From positions 59,513 to 123,512 of the forward strand of contig DUBZ01000001.1 in assembly GCA_012960035.1 (NCBI GenBank): 64,000 nt of DNA. The letters run 5' to 3'. The notes beneath the pieces were generated by a model. The model saw only the letters and a list, made by a program, of their open reading frames with translations. It ran no database searches and was not told the DNA's origin. The position numbers and the translations under genes are program-made. Position 1 is the stretch's first letter. Each line of letters starts with the position of its first letter. This document shows positions 9,127 to 17,110 of this stretch, one piece after another. The stretch is from Myxococcales bacterium (GTDB lineage: Bacteria > Myxococcota_A > UBA9160 > UBA4427).

Positions 9127-9154
9127 TAGAATGAATCTGTCACACAGGTGTGAC
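9127..9154 (+). promoter_or_regulatory. Candidate promoter -10 with overlapping palindromic operator
   Basis: A 16-bp palindrome, GTCACAC-AG-GTGTGAC, lies at 9139-9154, just after a TAGAAT hexamer at 9127-9132 that could be a -10 element. A regulator bound there would cover the transcription start of the large secreted protein gene beginning at 9252. No good -35 was seen, which is compatible with an activated or ECF-type promoter. Confidence 0.4.
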
Positions 9155-9251
9155 GAAACCTGCTGTCGAGACGACTCCCTTTTCATTCGGACGAAGCTGT
9201 GCCGAGCGTTGGGGTTACAGATCGAAAGCGGCCAACAGTGAGGATTCGGAA

Positions 9252-12200
9252 ATGGTGAAGAAGAACGCATTCGAGTTTCGGGCCAGCAGCCGACGAGTTC
9301 TAACGGGGTCCTTATGGTTCGTGGCTGCTCTATGGGTTGCTGTCGCAGCAAATGCGCAGACGTCGTTTGTGTCCTTTGAAAGCGGTCATGTGCGTCCCAT
9401 TGCACTGTCTCCCGATGGAACTCGGCTTTTTGCGGTCAACACGCCGGACAACACCCTGGAAATCTTCTCCGTATCGGGAGCAGGGCTCACCTGGTTGGCG
9501 GCCGTTCCCGTCGGCATGGAACCCGTCTCCGTTGCCCCGCGAACCAACACTGAAGTGTGGGTGGTGAATCATCTCTCGGACAGCGTCAGCATCGTTGATC
9601 TCTCCGGCGCCGTTCCAATTGTGTCGCGCACCTTGCTTGTCGGCGATGAGCCACGCGACATCGTGTTCGCCGCGAACCGCGCCTTCATCAGTACGGCGCA
9701 TCGCGGACAGCATCGACTTCATAGCTCTATCTCTGGGATCTGGGGCGTAGGCAACCCCGCTGATCCGCACTTCACGCTGGAAGGCATCGGCCGGGCCGAC
9801 GTGTGGGTCTTTAACGCAATCATCCCGGGCGGAACCATTGGCGGTACCCCCATTGACGTACTGACGTTCTTCGCCGACACCCCGCGCGCCCTCGCGACAG
9901 ACGGCACCACGGTATATGTCGCCGCATTTCACTCCGGCAATCAAACAACGGTCGTGAACGAAACGCTCATTCCTGATGGTTTTGATTCGGCGGGTCCGTC
10001 GGGTGGAGCACCCGGCGGCGTACCGGGACCCGATGACAATGCAGCGGGGGACCCAGCCCCAGAATCCGGCTTGATCGTGAAATGGAGCGGAGCGGATTGG
10101 GAAGATACGCTGGGTCGAAGCTGGAATGCGCTGGTCCCCTTGAGCTTGCCCGACAACGATGTGTTTGCCTTTGATGCGGCCACCCTCGTGAGAGGCAACG
10201 TTTACAGCTCCGTGGGAACCATCTTGTTTAACATGGCCGTAAACCCGAGCAGCGGCAAAGTCTATGTCACCAATATAGAGAGCCCCAACGAGGTTCGCTT
10301 TGAAGGTCCCGGGCTCCACGGCGCATCGACTGTGCAAGGCAACCTTTCGCAAACCCGCGTCACAGTGCTCGATCCATTGGGGCCGAGCCAAGACGTTCAA
10401 CACCTCAATCAACACATCAACTACAACACGCTGCATACTGACGTTGGCGTAAACCACACGACCATCGACGCACAAATCGCACACAGCCTCGCGACCCCCA
10501 TGCTGCCGGAGATTCACAGCACAGGAAGTCCGATCTATATCCCCGCTTTTGGTTCAAAGAGGGTTGGCGTCTTTACCCAAGCCGAACTTGAAGACAGCCT
10601 CTTCGAAACCAACTTCGACCCGACTGTGGAGAGCGCGGACTATCTCACCACGACCGGCGGTGGACCCAGTGGCGCGGCATTGGATGAAACGAACAATCGC
10701 CTCTACGTCGTCACGCGCTTCAATAATTCAGTCGAAGTGATCGACTTGGTGACAGAGCTAACCACGGCAATCCATACGCTTCACAACCCTGAGCCCGATG
10801 CGGTGAAGCTCGGCCGCAAGTTCTTGTACAGCGCCCTTGATACGTCGGGCAACGGCGAAGCCTCTTGCTCGAGCTGTCATATTTTTGGCGACATGGACAG
10901 TCTCGCGTGGAACTTGGGCAACCCCGACGACACGACCTCAACGAACAATCAGCCCCAGCCCGACCCACTCCTGCCCGGATCGACGCAATTTCACCCGATG
11001 AAGGGCCCGATGACGACCCAGACACTCCGGGGCATGTCGACCCATGGTGCGATGCACTGGCGCGGAGACCGTGCGGACGGCTTCTTTGGAACGGACTCTT
11101 GCACGCAGCCCGGTTACAACCTGTCGCCGAGCGAAAATGCACCTTGTGATGAAGATCATTCGTTTCGCAATTTTATCGTGGCCTTCGAAGGCCTGCTTGG
11201 AATGGAAGGAACCATCACGACCACCGAAATGCAGCAATTCGCGGACTTTGTTCTTCAAATGCAATTGCCGCCAAACCCGGTCCGCAACCTGGATAACACG
11301 CTGACGTCAGCGCAAGCGGCGGGTGAGTCGAAGTGGTTCAGCTGTGGTCCCACGACGACTGAATGCGCTCCCCTAGATGCAAACGCGACCGACACCGTCG
11401 AAGACTGCGATGGCTGCCACAGCCTCGACCCACTGAACGGCTTTTTCGGAACCGGTGGCGAGCAGAGCTTCGAAGGCGAACCCCAACACGCCAAGGTGCC
11501 GCACAACCGAAACATGGTTCAGAAGGTGGGCATGTTTAACGTCGCAGGGGACCAGGTCCGCGGGACCGGTTATCTCCACGACGGTTCAGTTGACAACATG
11601 AAGACCTTCGTGAGTGGCGGGGTCTTTGCGCTTACGGGTCAAGAAGAAGATGACTTGGTAGATTTCATGCTCGCCTTTCCGACCGACCTCGCGCCGATCG
11701 TTGGTCAGCAGGTGACCATCAGTCCAACGAACTTCAGCGATCCGGACGTCAACGACCGCATTACGCTGATTGACGCCAGAGCCGCAGCGACGTTCGAGTC
11801 ACAGGTTCTCGGTGGGGTCGTCAAGGAATGCAACGCGATCGCCAAAACTGTAGAAGGGGGCGTCGAGCGGGGTTACGTCCGAATCGCGTCCGGGAGCTAT
11901 CAGCCCGACGACAATAGTGCGCCGGTCGCCGCAGCTGCACTCCGCGCGAAGGCGGACCCCGTCGGTGCCGCGCAGACGATTACGTACACGTGCGTGCCGC
12001 CGGGCTCAGGGGTTCGCATGGGCGTCGATCGGGATGAGGACACACTTCGAAACGGCGTCGAATCCAATTCGGGTGTCTTTGTCGACAGCGACGACACCGG
12101 GACGAGTCCATTCAACTCCGACACAGACGGCGATGGCGCTGACGATGGTGTGGAAGTGGCGTTTGGCTCCGATCCCAACAACCCCTTGGATTTTCCGCCG

Positions 12201-12305
12201 CCGGGTGCCGGCGTACCGGCACTAGGCTTTATAGGGATCGCGATCTTGATCGGCCTGATGGTTCTCGCCGGCGGAGCCGTGCTGGGTAGGCGGCACTCTA
12301 CTTAG
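9252..12305 (+). CDS. Secreted propeller / di-haem peroxidase-like protein with calcium motifs and sorting tail
   Basis: The start is the ATG at 9252, preceded by GAGGA at 9240. The in-frame extension upstream looks non-coding. The 1017-residue product has a signal peptide (cleavage after VAANA). A YncE-like beta-propeller (about 40-520) has repeats such as LAVNTPDN and VVNHLSDSVSIVDL. A cytochrome c peroxidase/MauG-like region has haem motifs CSSCH (539-543) and CDGCH (719-723), with GYLHDGSVDNMKTFV near its end. DSDDTGTSPFNSDTDGDGADD is a thrombospondin-3-type calcium motif. The tail is VPALGFIGIAIL, a hydrophobic run and RR. It is probably a cell-surface redox protein; substrate is unknown. 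Confidence 0.75.
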   Translation: MVKKNAFEFRASSRRVLTGSLWFVAALWVAVAANAQTSFVSFESGHVRPIALSPDGTRLFAVNTPDNTLEIFSVSGAGLTWLAAVPVGMEPVSVAPRTNTEVWVVNHLSDSVSIVDLSGAVPIVSRTLLVGDEPRDIVFAANRAFISTAHRGQHRLHSSISGIWGVGNPADPHFTLEGIGRADVWVFNAIIPGGTIGGTPIDVLTFFADTPRALATDGTTVYVAAFHSGNQTTVVNETLIPDGFDSAGPSGGAPGGVPGPDDNAAGDPAPESGLIVKWSGADWEDTLGRSWNALVPLSLPDNDVFAFDAATLVRGNVYSSVGTILFNMAVNPSSGKVYVTNIESPNEVRFEGPGLHGASTVQGNLSQTRVTVLDPLGPSQDVQHLNQHINYNTLHTDVGVNHTTIDAQIAHSLATPMLPEIHSTGSPIYIPAFGSKRVGVFTQAELEDSLFETNFDPTVESADYLTTTGGGPSGAALDETNNRLYVVTRFNNSVEVIDLVTELTTAIHTLHNPEPDAVKLGRKFLYSALDTSGNGEASCSSCHIFGDMDSLAWNLGNPDDTTSTNNQPQPDPLLPGSTQFHPMKGPMTTQTLRGMSTHGAMHWRGDRADGFFGTDSCTQPGYNLSPSENAPCDEDHSFRNFIVAFEGLLGMEGTITTTEMQQFADFVLQMQLPPNPVRNLDNTLTSAQAAGESKWFSCGPTTTECAPLDANATDTVEDCDGCHSLDPLNGFFGTGGEQSFEGEPQHAKVPHNRNMVQKVGMFNVAGDQVRGTGYLHDGSVDNMKTFVSGGVFALTGQEEDDLVDFMLAFPTDLAPIVGQQVTISPTNFSDPDVNDRITLIDARAAATFESQVLGGVVKECNAIAKTVEGGVERGYVRIASGSYQPDDNSAPVAAAALRAKADPVGAAQTITYTCVPPGSGVRMGVDRDEDTLRNGVESNSGVFVDSDDTGTSPFNSDTDGDGADDGVEVAFGSDPNNPLDFPPPGAGVPALGFIGIAILIGLMVLAGGAVLGRRHST

Positions 12306-12452
12306 TTCTTCGGATCTTCGCGGCCAGGATCTACTTGGTGGAGACGTTGCCCTGATCCATCTGCGATAAGCTGTGCGGCCAACGAGCAGTGGCTTCGGTT
12401 CGCGAACGCGACGCACGTCTCGCGGCACGGTTGATCAGGTACCGAGATCCCA

Positions 12453-14678
12453 ATGAATCGTACATACGGCGTGCTCGCTCATGCTACGCGGGTTCTTTGC
12501 CTGGCTGGTATTGCGCTTGCGGTCGGGCCAACTCATTCGGTTGCCGCGGAGACGGCAAGGCCCTCATTGACTGCTGTGGTGGCAAGCGAAGCACCGAAAA
12601 TAGATGGTCGCCTGAACGAAGCGGTTTGGCAGACCGCCGCGGTGATTGATGGTTTGCAGCAGAAGATCCCTGTTGCTTACGGCGAACCTACCGAGCACAC
12701 GGAAGTTCGCGTGCTCTACGACGCGGACTTTTTGTACATCGGCGTCCATGCCTTCGATTCGTCTCCGAACGAAATCACACTGAGCACTATGGTGCGTGAC
12801 GCGGACATGTCGAGTGGCGACCGGATCACGATCAGCCTCGACACCTACTTCGACCAACGCAACGGCTTCCACTTCGAAGTCAACCCGCTCGGCAACAAGC
12901 GTGATGGGTTGATCGAGAATGGTTCCGAGTCCTATGAGTGGGACGGGATCTGGTACGCCGACGCGCGTATCGATGGGACGGGGTACTACGTCGAGATCGC
13001 AATCCCCTACAAGACCTTGTCCATCGCAAGGGACCAGGCGAGTTGGGGGCTGCAAGTCGTTCGCTACATCAAACGCAACGGAGAAGAAGATCGTTGGGCG
13101 AGTCCGACACCGGAAATTGAACCGTTCAATTTAAAAGGGGCGGGGCGACTCAATGGCCTCGTCGGCATCCAGCAGGGTATAGGCCTGGACGTCGTTCCCA
13201 AGTTGGCGCTGCGCCACGCTGACGATGGTCTCACTGGAGACAAAGACACCAACTTCGACCCGGGCGTCGATGCCTTCTATCGCATCACACCGTCGCTTAC
13301 CGGCGCGCTTACGGTGAACACCGACTTTGGTGAGGCCGAAGTGGACACGCGGCAGATCAATCTCACACGCTTTTCGCTCTTCTTTCCCGAAAAGCGGCAG
13401 TTCTTTTTACAGGACGGAGGGATATTTAGTTTCGGGGGGCTTCAGCGGAATCCCTTGCCATTCTTTTCTCGCAAGATCGGTTTTAGCGACCAAGGAGAAG
13501 AGATCCCGATCTTCGCCGGGATGAAAGTGACCGGCAGGGTTGGACCGTTCAACGTCGGCTTCATTGACGTGGTCACGGACGATTATAAGCGGCTTGCGGA
13601 CCCTGCCACCGGTAAGCGAGAAAAGATCGGAGTTCGGAACCTCACGGTTGCGCGGGTGTCCGCGAATGTCCTCGACGAATCGACCGCCGGCGTCATTGTG
13701 ACGAGCGGCAATCCGAACTCGAAAGACGGCAACTTTCTAATCGGTGCGGATGTCAATTATCGTAATAGCCAGTTCTTCGCTGAAGGTCGCACGGTGGTCG
13801 CGCGAAGTTGGGTACAGCGAAGTGACACCGAGGGCTTGAGCGGTGACCAACTTGCCTGGGGGACGCGCCTCACTTACCCGAATGATCGTGTGAATTGGTA
13901 TTTGATCGCAGAAGGCGTTCAAAAGAACTTCAACCCCGCGCTTGGTTTCACCAGTCGACGCGACATCCGGAACTACTACGCTGGCTACCGTTTTCGCCAA
14001 CGACCCAGTAGGTTCCTTCGCACCATTGATCACCGGGTCACGGGCTTCTATGTGACCAATACGGACAACCAGTTTCGGTCCGGGGAGATCAACCTCGAAC
14101 CGTTCACCGTCACGAACCCCGTCGGTGACAAAGTGGCCGTGACGTACGCCCGGGTCTTCGAAACTCTTCCCGAGGACTTCGGCATCCGTACAGAAGGACG
14201 GCACGGAGAAACCGTCACTATCCCCAAAGGCAGCTACAGCTGGGATCGATACAGGCTAGATGTTTCCGCAAGCGACGCCCGGCCGATCAGTGCTCGCGCG
14301 ATTGTGACGCGTTCGGGTTTCCACGGCGGTGAGCGTTGGGACTTTACGCCGAGTGTGTCTTGGCGACCCTCGCGGCACTTTTTGCTGACGGTGAACTACA
14401 CCCGGAACGACGTCGATTTGCCAGACGGCGATTTCGTCGTGCACTTAATTGGCTTCAAAACCGACATCCAATTCACAACGGACCTCTCCTGGAACACCTT
14501 TGTTCAGTTCGACAGCGACAGCGATACCATCGGCATTCATACGCGAGTGCGTTGGATCATGACTCCGGGCCGCGAGTTCTTCGCGGTTCTCAATCAGGGG
14601 TTGCTCATAGAAGATGGCGAGCTTGAGCGCGGAGTCACCGAACCGCGGGTCAAACTTGGATGGACCTTTCGGTTCTAG
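12453..14678 (+). CDS. DUF5916 outer-membrane protein with CBM9-like N-terminus
   Basis: A 741-residue protein with a signal peptide (about 1-32). A CBM9/DOMON-like beta-sandwich (about 45-220) contains KIDGRLNEAVWQTAAVIDGL and LYIGVHAFDSS. A long beta-barrel-like region of the DUF5916 type follows, including FFPEKRQFFLQDGGIFSF. It ends LGWTFRF, a terminal-Phe outer-membrane insertion signal. The family is common in Bacteroidota and Myxococcota and often sits with secreted hydrolases; its function is not established. It lies 147 bp behind the propeller/di-haem gene in the same direction, so the two may be co-expressed. Confidence 0.78.
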   Translation: MNRTYGVLAHATRVLCLAGIALAVGPTHSVAAETARPSLTAVVASEAPKIDGRLNEAVWQTAAVIDGLQQKIPVAYGEPTEHTEVRVLYDADFLYIGVHAFDSSPNEITLSTMVRDADMSSGDRITISLDTYFDQRNGFHFEVNPLGNKRDGLIENGSESYEWDGIWYADARIDGTGYYVEIAIPYKTLSIARDQASWGLQVVRYIKRNGEEDRWASPTPEIEPFNLKGAGRLNGLVGIQQGIGLDVVPKLALRHADDGLTGDKDTNFDPGVDAFYRITPSLTGALTVNTDFGEAEVDTRQINLTRFSLFFPEKRQFFLQDGGIFSFGGLQRNPLPFFSRKIGFSDQGEEIPIFAGMKVTGRVGPFNVGFIDVVTDDYKRLADPATGKREKIGVRNLTVARVSANVLDESTAGVIVTSGNPNSKDGNFLIGADVNYRNSQFFAEGRTVVARSWVQRSDTEGLSGDQLAWGTRLTYPNDRVNWYLIAEGVQKNFNPALGFTSRRDIRNYYAGYRFRQRPSRFLRTIDHRVTGFYVTNTDNQFRSGEINLEPFTVTNPVGDKVAVTYARVFETLPEDFGIRTEGRHGETVTIPKGSYSWDRYRLDVSASDARPISARAIVTRSGFHGGERWDFTPSVSWRPSRHFLLTVNYTRNDVDLPDGDFVVHLIGFKTDIQFTTDLSWNTFVQFDSDSDTIGIHTRVRWIMTPGREFFAVLNQGLLIEDGELERGVTEPRVKLGWTFRF

Positions 14679-14851
14679 CGATCGAGCGATTTCGCCCCGA
14701 ACTTGTCGTGACCGAAGGCAAGCGGCCGGATGTCACCGCGTTCTTTGCCGAGCACGGTTACGAAGTGATCAAGCGCTACTTGCCGTTTGACCCGGTCAAC
14801 GAGTACTACGCCCGGCGCAACGAAACTGGAATCGAACCCGACGCTCGCTGA
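14660..14851 (+). pseudogene. C-terminal fragment of an FkbM-family methyltransferase
   Basis: The frame gives IERFRPELVVTEGKRPDV, then AFFAEHGYEVIKRY and FDPVNEYYARR. This resembles the last 50 or so residues of FkbM SAM-dependent methyltransferases (a dieRyrP-x-vlvvE strand, a GY helix and a terminal N-x-YY-x-R). The SAM-binding N-terminal two thirds are missing. The similarity begins just after the stop codon of the preceding DUF5916 gene, so the fragment seems to have been cut at that junction. The ATG at 14660 overlaps that gene and is unlikely to be used. Confidence 0.5.
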
Positions 14852-14860
14852 ACATGGCGC

Positions 14861-16159
14861 CTACGTGTGCGTAAGGGCTCTCGCGGCTTCGAGGTCCGCG
14901 CGAATCGTGCGCGCCGCCATAAAGAACATCAAGATCCCGACCGACGCCACCATCCCGACGATGAGCATCGCGTAGCGCAGTCCGTCATCGCCATACGTCT
15001 GGCTGAAGTAGTCGCTCAGCACGCCTGCGGTGAGCGGGCCCATGCCCAAGCCGATCAGGTTCAACACAAAGAATAAAATCGCACTTGTCAGAGAACGCAT
15101 GGCCGGGGGGACGAGCGCGTGCGCCATCGCGATGCATGGCCCGAGATAGGTGTTGATCAGGATCGTCACCACAAATAACAACCCCATGACGACCGTGGTG
15201 TTGTCGAGTAGCAAGTAGGGGAACGTGAGCGGGAGCGCCAAGATTCCCGCGATTGCGGGGACCCACATATACCAACGCGCATCCTTCGCTCCGAGGTGAT
15301 CCGCAAGCTTGCCGCCGAGCAAGGTTCCAATGATGCCGCCGCCTCCGCCAAAGACCGCGAGCAAGACGCCGACCTCTCCAACTTCTAGCCCGTGACTTCG
15401 CATCAAGAAGGGCGGAGTGAAGTTTCCGTTTCCGTACCCCGCGAAGGCAGTGAGTCCACATCCCATCGCGAGGAACCAAAACGATCGAAACTTCATGAGC
15501 AAATCGATCGTTTCACGCAGGGTCGGGGTGTACTGGGCTTCTTCGGCAGTTTCCCAGCGACCGCGTTCGGGTTCGCGCACGGTGAAGTACATCACAGCAG
15601 CGAACAGAATCCCCGGGAGGCCAACTGCCATGAAGGCGACCCGCCATCCCATCTCCTGGGCGATGAATCCACCCGCGAGAAATCCAAGGAGAACACCAAT
15701 GTGAACTCCCGTTGAGTAGATCCCCAAGGCGGTCGCGCGTTCCTTGGGCGGGTAGTAGTCGCTGATCATGGAGTGCGCGGGTGGACTGCCGCCTGCTTCG
15801 CCAATGCCAACGCCGATTCGCGCGAGCAGAAGTTCCGAAAAGGAGCGGGCGAACCCGGAGAGCGCTGTCATTCCGCTCCAAACGGTGACCGCGAGGACGA
15901 TGATGTTGCGCCGATTCCCACGGTCGGCCCAGTACGCAATTGGAATCCCGGCCGTGATGTAGACGAGCGCAAATGAAAAGCCGCTCAATAACCCGAGTTG
16001 CGAGTCACTGAGCAAGAGCTCCTTTTTGATGGGCTCTTGAATGATGACGAGGATCTGTCGGTCGATGAAGTTCAGGACGTACGCAAGGGTAAGCATGAAC
16101 AGCGCGTACCGTGCGGCGCCTTCGGGAACAACGGACGGTTGATTCTCGGTAGTCATCAA
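14861..16159 (-). CDS. MFS transporter (Spinster-like)
   Basis: A 432-residue protein with twelve likely membrane helices. The first helix has FIDRQILVIIQEPIKKEL and the loop 2-3 has WADRGNRRNIIVLA, the MFS signature. Helix 4-5 has RIGVGIGEAGGSPPAHSMISDYYPP, typical of the spinster/hexuronate-like MFS group that clusters with catabolic enzymes in Proteobacteria. It probably imports an organic acid or lipid-like substrate across the inner membrane. It stands alone and converges on the FkbM fragment with an 9-bp gap. Substrate is not predictable. Confidence 0.8.
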   Translation of the reverse strand: MMTTENQPSVVPEGAARYALFMLTLAYVLNFIDRQILVIIQEPIKKELLLSDSQLGLLSGFSFALVYITAGIPIAYWADRGNRRNIIVLAVTVWSGMTALSGFARSFSELLLARIGVGIGEAGGSPPAHSMISDYYPPKERATALGIYSTGVHIGVLLGFLAGGFIAQEMGWRVAFMAVGLPGILFAAVMYFTVREPERGRWETAEEAQYTPTLRETIDLLMKFRSFWFLAMGCGLTAFAGYGNGNFTPPFLMRSHGLEVGEVGVLLAVFGGGGGIIGTLLGGKLADHLGAKDARWYMWVPAIAGILALPLTFPYLLLDNTTVVMGLLFVVTILINTYLGPCIAMAHALVPPAMRSLTSAILFFVLNLIGLGMGPLTAGVLSDYFSQTYGDDGLRYAMLIVGMVASVGILMFFMAARTIRADLEAARALTHT

Positions 16160-16275
16160 AGCTCCTGCGTGATCTGCATGTGAGTTGCGTACGACGAACC
16201 GGGATCCCGAAAGGCAGGTTCCCGAAGGGGGCCGCGTCTAAACGCGAGCGAGATCATGCACCGCAAAGTTCATTT

Positions 16276-16294
16276 CCGCAGGCAAACCCTGCGG
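16276..16294. other. Hairpin in the MFS/START intergenic region
   Basis: CCGCAGG-CAAAC-CCTGCGG is a perfect seven-base stem with a five-base loop. A second imperfect TCGAGGG/CCCTCGA pair lies about 40 bp further right. Neither is followed by a T run, so they are not obvious terminators. They sit in the leader or promoter area of the gene at 16408. Confidence 0.3.
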
Positions 16295-16407
16295 GGTTCC
16301 GTGTATTGTAAGAGGGCTCCTGCGGAGTCGAGGGTGATGCCCCCTCGATCGAAGAACTCCCTAACCCGGGTCGACCCTTCTAGTGCGGGTCGCAAACGAG
16401 GATTCTG

Positions 16408-17103
16408 ATGCAAGTGATTGTGCGCGCGACCCGACGACCGAGCTTCGGTTTGCTTTTTCTTTTGATGCCGATGATCGCGCTCGAAACCGGGGCAAGTGCC
16501 GCAGATCTACCCGATGTTGCTGCACGCGTACCATGGAACCTCACCGAACGAAATGAATCCCCGGGTGCAGAGTACGTTGTTTACACGCGCAAGCCTCCAG
16601 GTTCTAAATTCTCCGCGTATCGCCTCGAAGCGGTCCTCGACTTCCCGCTCAAAGAAGTGGCCAGTGTCGCGCACAAGAACATCTCGGACCCCGAATTCCG
16701 ACCCACGAACACGGTCAAAACGATTTTGCGCAATGACGGTGACGCGATGCTGGTTCATAGCCACATCATCATCAATGCTCCGTTCATCTCGGATCGAGAC
16801 GTGATCTCTCGGGTGGAACGTTCGTACGACCCCGAGACACAAGCTCACACGTTGAGCTGGAAGGCCACGAATGAAGGACCGCCGCCGAAGGATGGCGTCA
16901 TTCGGCTAAATCGATCCGATGGCTTCTGGCGCTTCACGCCAACGCCAGAGGGCAGCACACTCGCGGTGTACGTCAGCCACACTGAAATTGCGGGTTCGAT
17001 CCCAGCTTGGGTCGTTAACTCCGTTATGAGTGACACCATGGTGCAGGGGATCGAGGGGCTACGGAAATCCTTGACCACGCAAGCGGATCTGATCGCGCAA
17101 TAG
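16408..17103 (+). CDS. Periplasmic START/SRPBCC-like lipid-binding protein
   Basis: A 231-residue protein with GAGGA five bases before the ATG. Residues 1-32 are a signal peptide (AETGASA-like cleavage). The mature protein matches the START-domain pattern: FSAYRLEAVLDFPLKEVASV, a central HSHIIINAPFISDRDVIS strand pair, FWRFTP and a long C-terminal helix. START domains form a hydrophobic cavity for lipids or sterols, so a periplasmic lipid-binding role is likely. It converges on the CoA transferase gene with only seven bases between. No operon partner is evident. Confidence 0.7.
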   Translation: MQVIVRATRRPSFGLLFLLMPMIALETGASAADLPDVAARVPWNLTERNESPGAEYVVYTRKPPGSKFSAYRLEAVLDFPLKEVASVAHKNISDPEFRPTNTVKTILRNDGDAMLVHSHIIINAPFISDRDVISRVERSYDPETQAHTLSWKATNEGPPPKDGVIRLNRSDGFWRFTPTPEGSTLAVYVSHTEIAGSIPAWVVNSVMSDTMVQGIEGLRKSLTTQADLIAQ

Positions 17104-17110
17104 CGCGCGC

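Noticed and set aside
9139-9154. CRP/FNR binding site
   Set aside because: The half sites are in the reverse order (TCACA...TGTGA instead of TGTGA...TCACA) with too short a spacer.
9330-10517. 395-residue open frame on the minus strand
   Set aside because: It lies opposite the propeller/di-haem gene, has Arg/Gly/His-rich low-quality sequence and no motifs.
12398-12407. GTTCGCGAAC palindrome before the DUF5916 gene
   Set aside because: Ten-base GC-rich palindromes are expected by chance in this sequence and nothing supports an operator here.
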